Part shown: positions 61,325 through 64,000 of the stretch, piece after piece
Layout of the letters: every line of letters begins with the position of its first letter
Position numbering within the stretch: the stretch's first letter is position 1
NCBI GenBank assembly: GCA_039930045.1
Contig: JBDSQB010000014.1
Span: forward strand, 62,001 to 126,000
Reading direction: 5' to 3'
DNA from: Chthoniobacterales bacterium
GTDB lineage: Bacteria; Verrucomicrobiota; Verrucomicrobiia; Chthoniobacterales; DASVRZ01
Length of the DNA stretch: 64,000 nucleotides
The notes under the pieces: generated by a model
What the model saw: the letters and a program-made list of their open reading frames with translations, nothing else
The model's database searches: none
What the model was told of the DNA's origin: nothing
Program-made: the position numbers and the translations under genes

Positions 61325-62599
61325 ATGCGTTGGAAGTCGCTTGGTATTCGGCTCGCACTAGCGCTCCTGCTTTTTCGCGTCAGCGCGGTTGCTGAGCAAA
61401 AACCGCTCTTCGACAGTACCGCGCTCTCTGGCGAATGGGGCGGAATCCGTTCTCCCGGCAGCGGGATCACGATCGAACTCGGCTACACCCAGGAATATCT
61501 CGGCGTCGTCTCCGGCGGCATCCGGCGCACGGGCGAATACGACGCGCTGGCATCGCTCGACCTGGAGTTTGATCTGGAAAAACTTGCCGGCTGGACGGGA
61601 GCCAGTCTGCACGCGACAGGTTTTTCCATCGTCGGCTCCAGCCTTTCCGCCGAGGCGATTGGCGACGACAGCAACGTCAGCAACATCAACGCGCGCAACA
61701 GCGTTCGACTCTTCGAGCTGTTTCTCGAACAGAACTTGTTCGCAGGCCGCGCGTCGATCCGGGCTGGTCAACTGGCGGTCGATTCGGAGTTTTTCGGGAG
61801 CGAAATTGGCGACATCCCCGGCGGCGGCCTCTTCATCAACAGCGACTTCGGAGTGCCGCCCATCGCCTCGTTTAACGCACCGCTGCCCATTTATTATATC
61901 GCCGCGCCCGGCCTGCGATTTCGGGTGAAACCGACTGAGTCGACTTCCATTCAAATCGGAGTTTACGACGGCAACCCCGCTCCCGACGCGCTCGGCGAGC
62001 CGGGGCCGGGATTCATCGCGGGCCGCCAGCTCAACGACCATGGGACCGACTTCCATCTCGCAGCCTCCGAGGGCGCGCTGTTCATCGGCGAGGCCAGCGT
62101 GGTGGGTAAAAACGGCAGCTACAAGCTCGGCGGCTACCTCCATTCCGCCGAGTTCACCCGCTGGTCCGATGACGGCGCGATTTCTGGTTTGTGGGCGGTG
62201 TATGCGATTGGCGCGCAGCAAATCTGGAGCGAAAACGCCACCGACACGCAAGGGCTTTACGTGTTTGCCCGGGCTGGTTTTGCCCCGCCGGACCGGGCTA
62301 GAATCGACTGGAGCTCCGATGTCGGCGTGAATTATGTCGGACTCGTCCCTGGTCGCGCCGCAGACATCTGCGGCCTCGGTTTCAGCCACAAACATTACAG
62401 CCGCGACCTCAGCGACGCCCTCGAGCGGACGGGCGAAAACGGAGTCGAGTCCGAGTCGATTCTGGAGCTGACGTATCAGGTAAAACTCGCGCCGTGCCTG
62501 ACGGTGCAGCCCGATTTCCAATACGTCTTCCAGCCCGGCGGCCATGCCGGAGCGTCGAATGCCGCCGTGCTCGGCCTGCGCGTGAGCACGCTTTTCTAA
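61325..62599 (+). CDS. oprB: OprB-family carbohydrate-selective porin
   Basis: 424 residues. A signal peptide (about 1-23, LALALLLFRVSAVAE) is followed by a typical OprB barrel: LSGEWGGIRSPGSGITIELG with YTQEYLGVVSGG, GEYDALASLDLEFDLEKLAG and WTGASLHATGF, NSVRLFELFLEQNLFAGRAS with IRAGQLAVDSEFFGSEIG, and the end ESILELTYQVKLAPCLTVQP with DFQYVFQPGGH. It ends GLRVSTLF with terminal Phe. OprB porins let sugars such as glucose through the outer membrane. It lies 10 bp from recA, an unusual neighbour, and may be read from the recA promoter. Confidence 0.93.
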   Translation: MRWKSLGIRLALALLLFRVSAVAEQKPLFDSTALSGEWGGIRSPGSGITIELGYTQEYLGVVSGGIRRTGEYDALASLDLEFDLEKLAGWTGASLHATGFSIVGSSLSAEAIGDDSNVSNINARNSVRLFELFLEQNLFAGRASIRAGQLAVDSEFFGSEIGDIPGGGLFINSDFGVPPIASFNAPLPIYYIAAPGLRFRVKPTESTSIQIGVYDGNPAPDALGEPGPGFIAGRQLNDHGTDFHLAASEGALFIGEASVVGKNGSYKLGGYLHSAEFTRWSDDGAISGLWAVYAIGAQQIWSENATDTQGLYVFARAGFAPPDRARIDWSSDVGVNYVGLVPGRAADICGLGFSHKHYSRDLSDALERTGENGVESESILELTYQVKLAPCLTVQPDFQYVFQPGGHAGASNAAVLGLRVSTLF

Positions 62600-62658
62600 G
62601 CCCGAACAAAATGCGGACGGCCAGCGAGGAAAAAGCGTTGATGGGAGAGAACACGCGC

Positions 62659-63051
62659 ATGAGCCAGGTCCATAAATTCCCCGTGACGGACGCGAAAGTC
62701 GCCGATCTCTACCGGCGCATGGATGCCATGGGGTTGCGCGAGGCGGATTTGACCGAGACCTATTTCAAGACGGTGAAAAGTGGCGGCAAAGCGGGTCTGA
62801 TCGGAGTCATGATTTACCATGCGCTGAGTGGACTGCGAGTGCGCTGCAACCGCGAGCGCAGCCAGGGGATCAATCGTTTCCTGGCGCGCCGGACGCTGGT
62901 GGAATTGCTGGAAAAGAAAGCCCGCCGGACGGCTGCGATTCCACTGAAAGTCGAATCCAACCCGACTCCAGCCCAGCCGCCACAAGTTATGCTACTGCCG
63001 TTACCGCCGACGCATTGGGGATTGGATTCGCCCATCGAGCAGGAGCAATAG
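62659..63051 (+). CDS. Peptide chain release factor-like protein lacking GGQ
   Basis: 130 residues from ATG 62659, chosen for the Shine-Dalgarno GGGAGAG (62643-62649); ATGs at 62611 and 62641 are alternatives. It resembles the small release-factor-like proteins that hold one RF-1 domain. The DLTETYFKTVKSGGKAGLI segment aligns with their helix and catalytic loop, and LSGLRVRCNRERSQGINRFL with the conserved TGIxVxCQxxRSQxxNR. The catalytic GGQ is replaced by GGK (42-44), and about three residues are missing before His54. Peptidyl-tRNA hydrolysis by the usual mechanism is therefore unlikely. The C-terminal tail is Pro-rich. Confidence 0.72.
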   Translation: MSQVHKFPVTDAKVADLYRRMDAMGLREADLTETYFKTVKSGGKAGLIGVMIYHALSGLRVRCNRERSQGINRFLARRTLVELLEKKARRTAAIPLKVESNPTPAQPPQVMLLPLPPTHWGLDSPIEQEQ

Positions 63052-63097
63052 CTTGCTTGCCGCGAGGTCCATTCCCAGCTAGTTTGCGCGTCCCGCA

Positions 63098-64000
63098 ATG
63101 GCAAAAATTTTCCTGAAAACCTACGGCTGCCAGATGAATGAGCGCGACTCTGAACAGGTCGCCCAGATGCTCGTGGCGCGGGGTCATGCGATGACGAAAG
63201 CCGAGTTCGAGGCCGATGTGGTGCTGCTGAACACGTGCAGCGTGCGCGACATGGCGGAGCAAAAAGCCATCGGGAAAATGGGGATGCTGCGCGGGTTGAG
63301 CGCCGAAAAACCGGTGGTTTATGGCCTGCTCGGCTGCATGGCGCAGAGCCGGGGAGGGGATCTTTTCCGCGATTTGCCGCACCTCGATCTCGTCGTCGGG
63401 ACGCAGAAATTTCACACCGTGGCCGATCATGTGGAGACGTTGCTGGAGAAAAAACGCAGTGCGCTCCATCGCCATGAAACTCGACTCATGGACGATCCGC
63501 GTTTCACGATTGTCGATGTGGAGGAAGAGGCGGATTCGCAAAGCACGATCCGCGATCACATTTTGAAAGACGGCCAGGCGACGGCGTTTGTTTCGATCAT
63601 GCAGGGATGCAACATGCACTGCACGTTTTGCATCGTCCCGGCAACGCGCGGGGCGGAACGCAGCCGGACCATCGCCGACATTGTACTGGAAGTCCGCTCA
63701 CTGGTGGCGCGCGGCGTGAAGGAAGTGACCCTGCTCGGCCAGATCGTGAATCTTTTTGGGCGTCACGAGTTTCCCAAAGTGGACGGGAAAAGCCCGTTCG
63801 TGCAACTGCTCGAGGCCGTCCACGAGGTCGATGGTCTGGAGCGGATTCGGTTCACCTCGCCGCATCCGATTGGCTACAAAGACGACCTCATCAACGCCTT
63901 TACCTACCTGCCGAAGCTGGTCGAACACGTGCATTTGCCGCTGCAATCCGGGTCAGATCGCATTCTCAAGGCGATGCATCGCACTTACACCGGCGAGAAA
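63098..64000 (+). CDS. miaB: tRNA-2-methylthio-N6-dimethylallyladenosine synthase MiaB, 5' part
   Basis: The frame is open from ATG 63098 to the window end (301 codons of about 450). MiaB adds the methylthio group to i6A37 of tRNAs. The N-terminal UPF0004 domain has the three cluster cysteines: Cys11 in KTYGCQMNERDSE, Cys47 in LLNTCSVRDMAEQK and Cys80 in GLLGCMAQSRGGD. The radical SAM cysteines are C171, C175 and C178 in MQGCNMHCTFCIVPATRG. HVHLPLQSGSDRILKAMHR confirms the family. One small difference is GQIVNLFG, where most MiaB proteins have GQNVNSY. The TRAM domain lies outside the window. Confidence 0.97.
   Translation, partial: MAKIFLKTYGCQMNERDSEQVAQMLVARGHAMTKAEFEADVVLLNTCSVRDMAEQKAIGKMGMLRGLSAEKPVVYGLLGCMAQSRGGDLFRDLPHLDLVVGTQKFHTVADHVETLLEKKRSALHRHETRLMDDPRFTIVDVEEEADSQSTIRDHILKDGQATAFVSIMQGCNMHCTFCIVPATRGAERSRTIADIVLEVRSLVARGVKEVTLLGQIVNLFGRHEFPKVDGKSPFVQLLEAVHEVDGLERIRFTSPHPIGYKDDLINAFTYLPKLVEHVHLPLQSGSDRILKAMHRTYTGEK

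Noticed and set aside
61358-62545. 395-residue open frame opposite the OprB porin
   Set aside because: The porin has a signal peptide, family strands and terminal Phe; the antisense product is Arg/Ala-rich without pattern.

Overview
The window is a gene-dense stretch of a GC-rich, diderm (LPS-bearing) bacterial chromosome. Several things point to Verrucomicrobiota outside the Akkermansia genus: a five-gene locus at 48.5-55.4 kb that matches the Akkermansia Amuc_1102-Amuc_1098 cluster in order and sequence character, a futalosine-pathway menaquinone gene (mqnC), an exosortase/EpsI exopolysaccharide operon, and start codons that mostly lack a Shine-Dalgarno sequence. The phylum call is an inference from gene content; no rRNA gene is present.

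Layout. 0-2.3 kb: end of sufB, then sufD (Fe-S assembly). 2.3-10.7 kb (minus strand): mtgA, pdxJ, purH, lpxD, a terminator, ompH/skp, bamA and mqnC, so cell-wall and outer-membrane biogenesis mixed with cofactor and purine synthesis. 10.8-15.0 kb: a predicted pseudokinase with TPRs, xylB, a glyoxalase-fold enzyme and a BrnT/BrnA-type toxin-antitoxin pair. 15.0-22.4 kb (minus): a tightly overlapping seven-gene exopolysaccharide operon (GT2, WecG-GT4 fusion, GT2, GT9, RmlD, exosortase, EpsI), with a large YfhO-like membrane protein divergent from it. 24.8-29.6 kb: a secreted protein, tRNA-Gly(UCC), an EamA transporter, a rhodanese + SufE pair, an outer-membrane protein and an L,D-transpeptidase. 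29.6-32.8 kb: tsf-rpsB, kdsD and efp; rpsB, tsf and efp share a leader motif just before their start codons. 32.8-36.0 kb: an AT-richer accessory patch with a decayed restriction-modification operon (methyltransferase reduced to about 61 residues), an 11-copy 21-bp tandem repeat, a pair of perfect palindromes and one unknown gene. 36.0-46.0 kb: housekeeping genes (plsY, gpsA, cysS, ispF, mnmA, cutA, aroD) and small membrane proteins. 46.0-48.5 kb: a priming sugar transferase and UDP-glucuronate decarboxylase. 48.5-55.4 kb: the type IV pilus-like PilM/N-O-P-Q locus. 55.4-64.0 kb: coaE, rho, rnd, a DAHP synthase, a phosphatase, recA, an OprB porin, a release-factor-like protein lacking GGQ, and the 5' part of miaB.

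How it fits together. Envelope building dominates: LPS (lpxD, kdsD), outer-membrane protein insertion (skp, bamA), peptidoglycan (mtgA, ldt), exopolysaccharide (exosortase operon plus sugar transferase and UXS) and the secretin-containing pilus-like machine. The most interesting items are the Amuc_1100-type locus with a PilM-PilN fusion, the broken restriction-modification operon beside the 21-bp repeat array, the release-factor relative without GGQ, the TPR pseudokinase, and the shared leader motif of translation genes.
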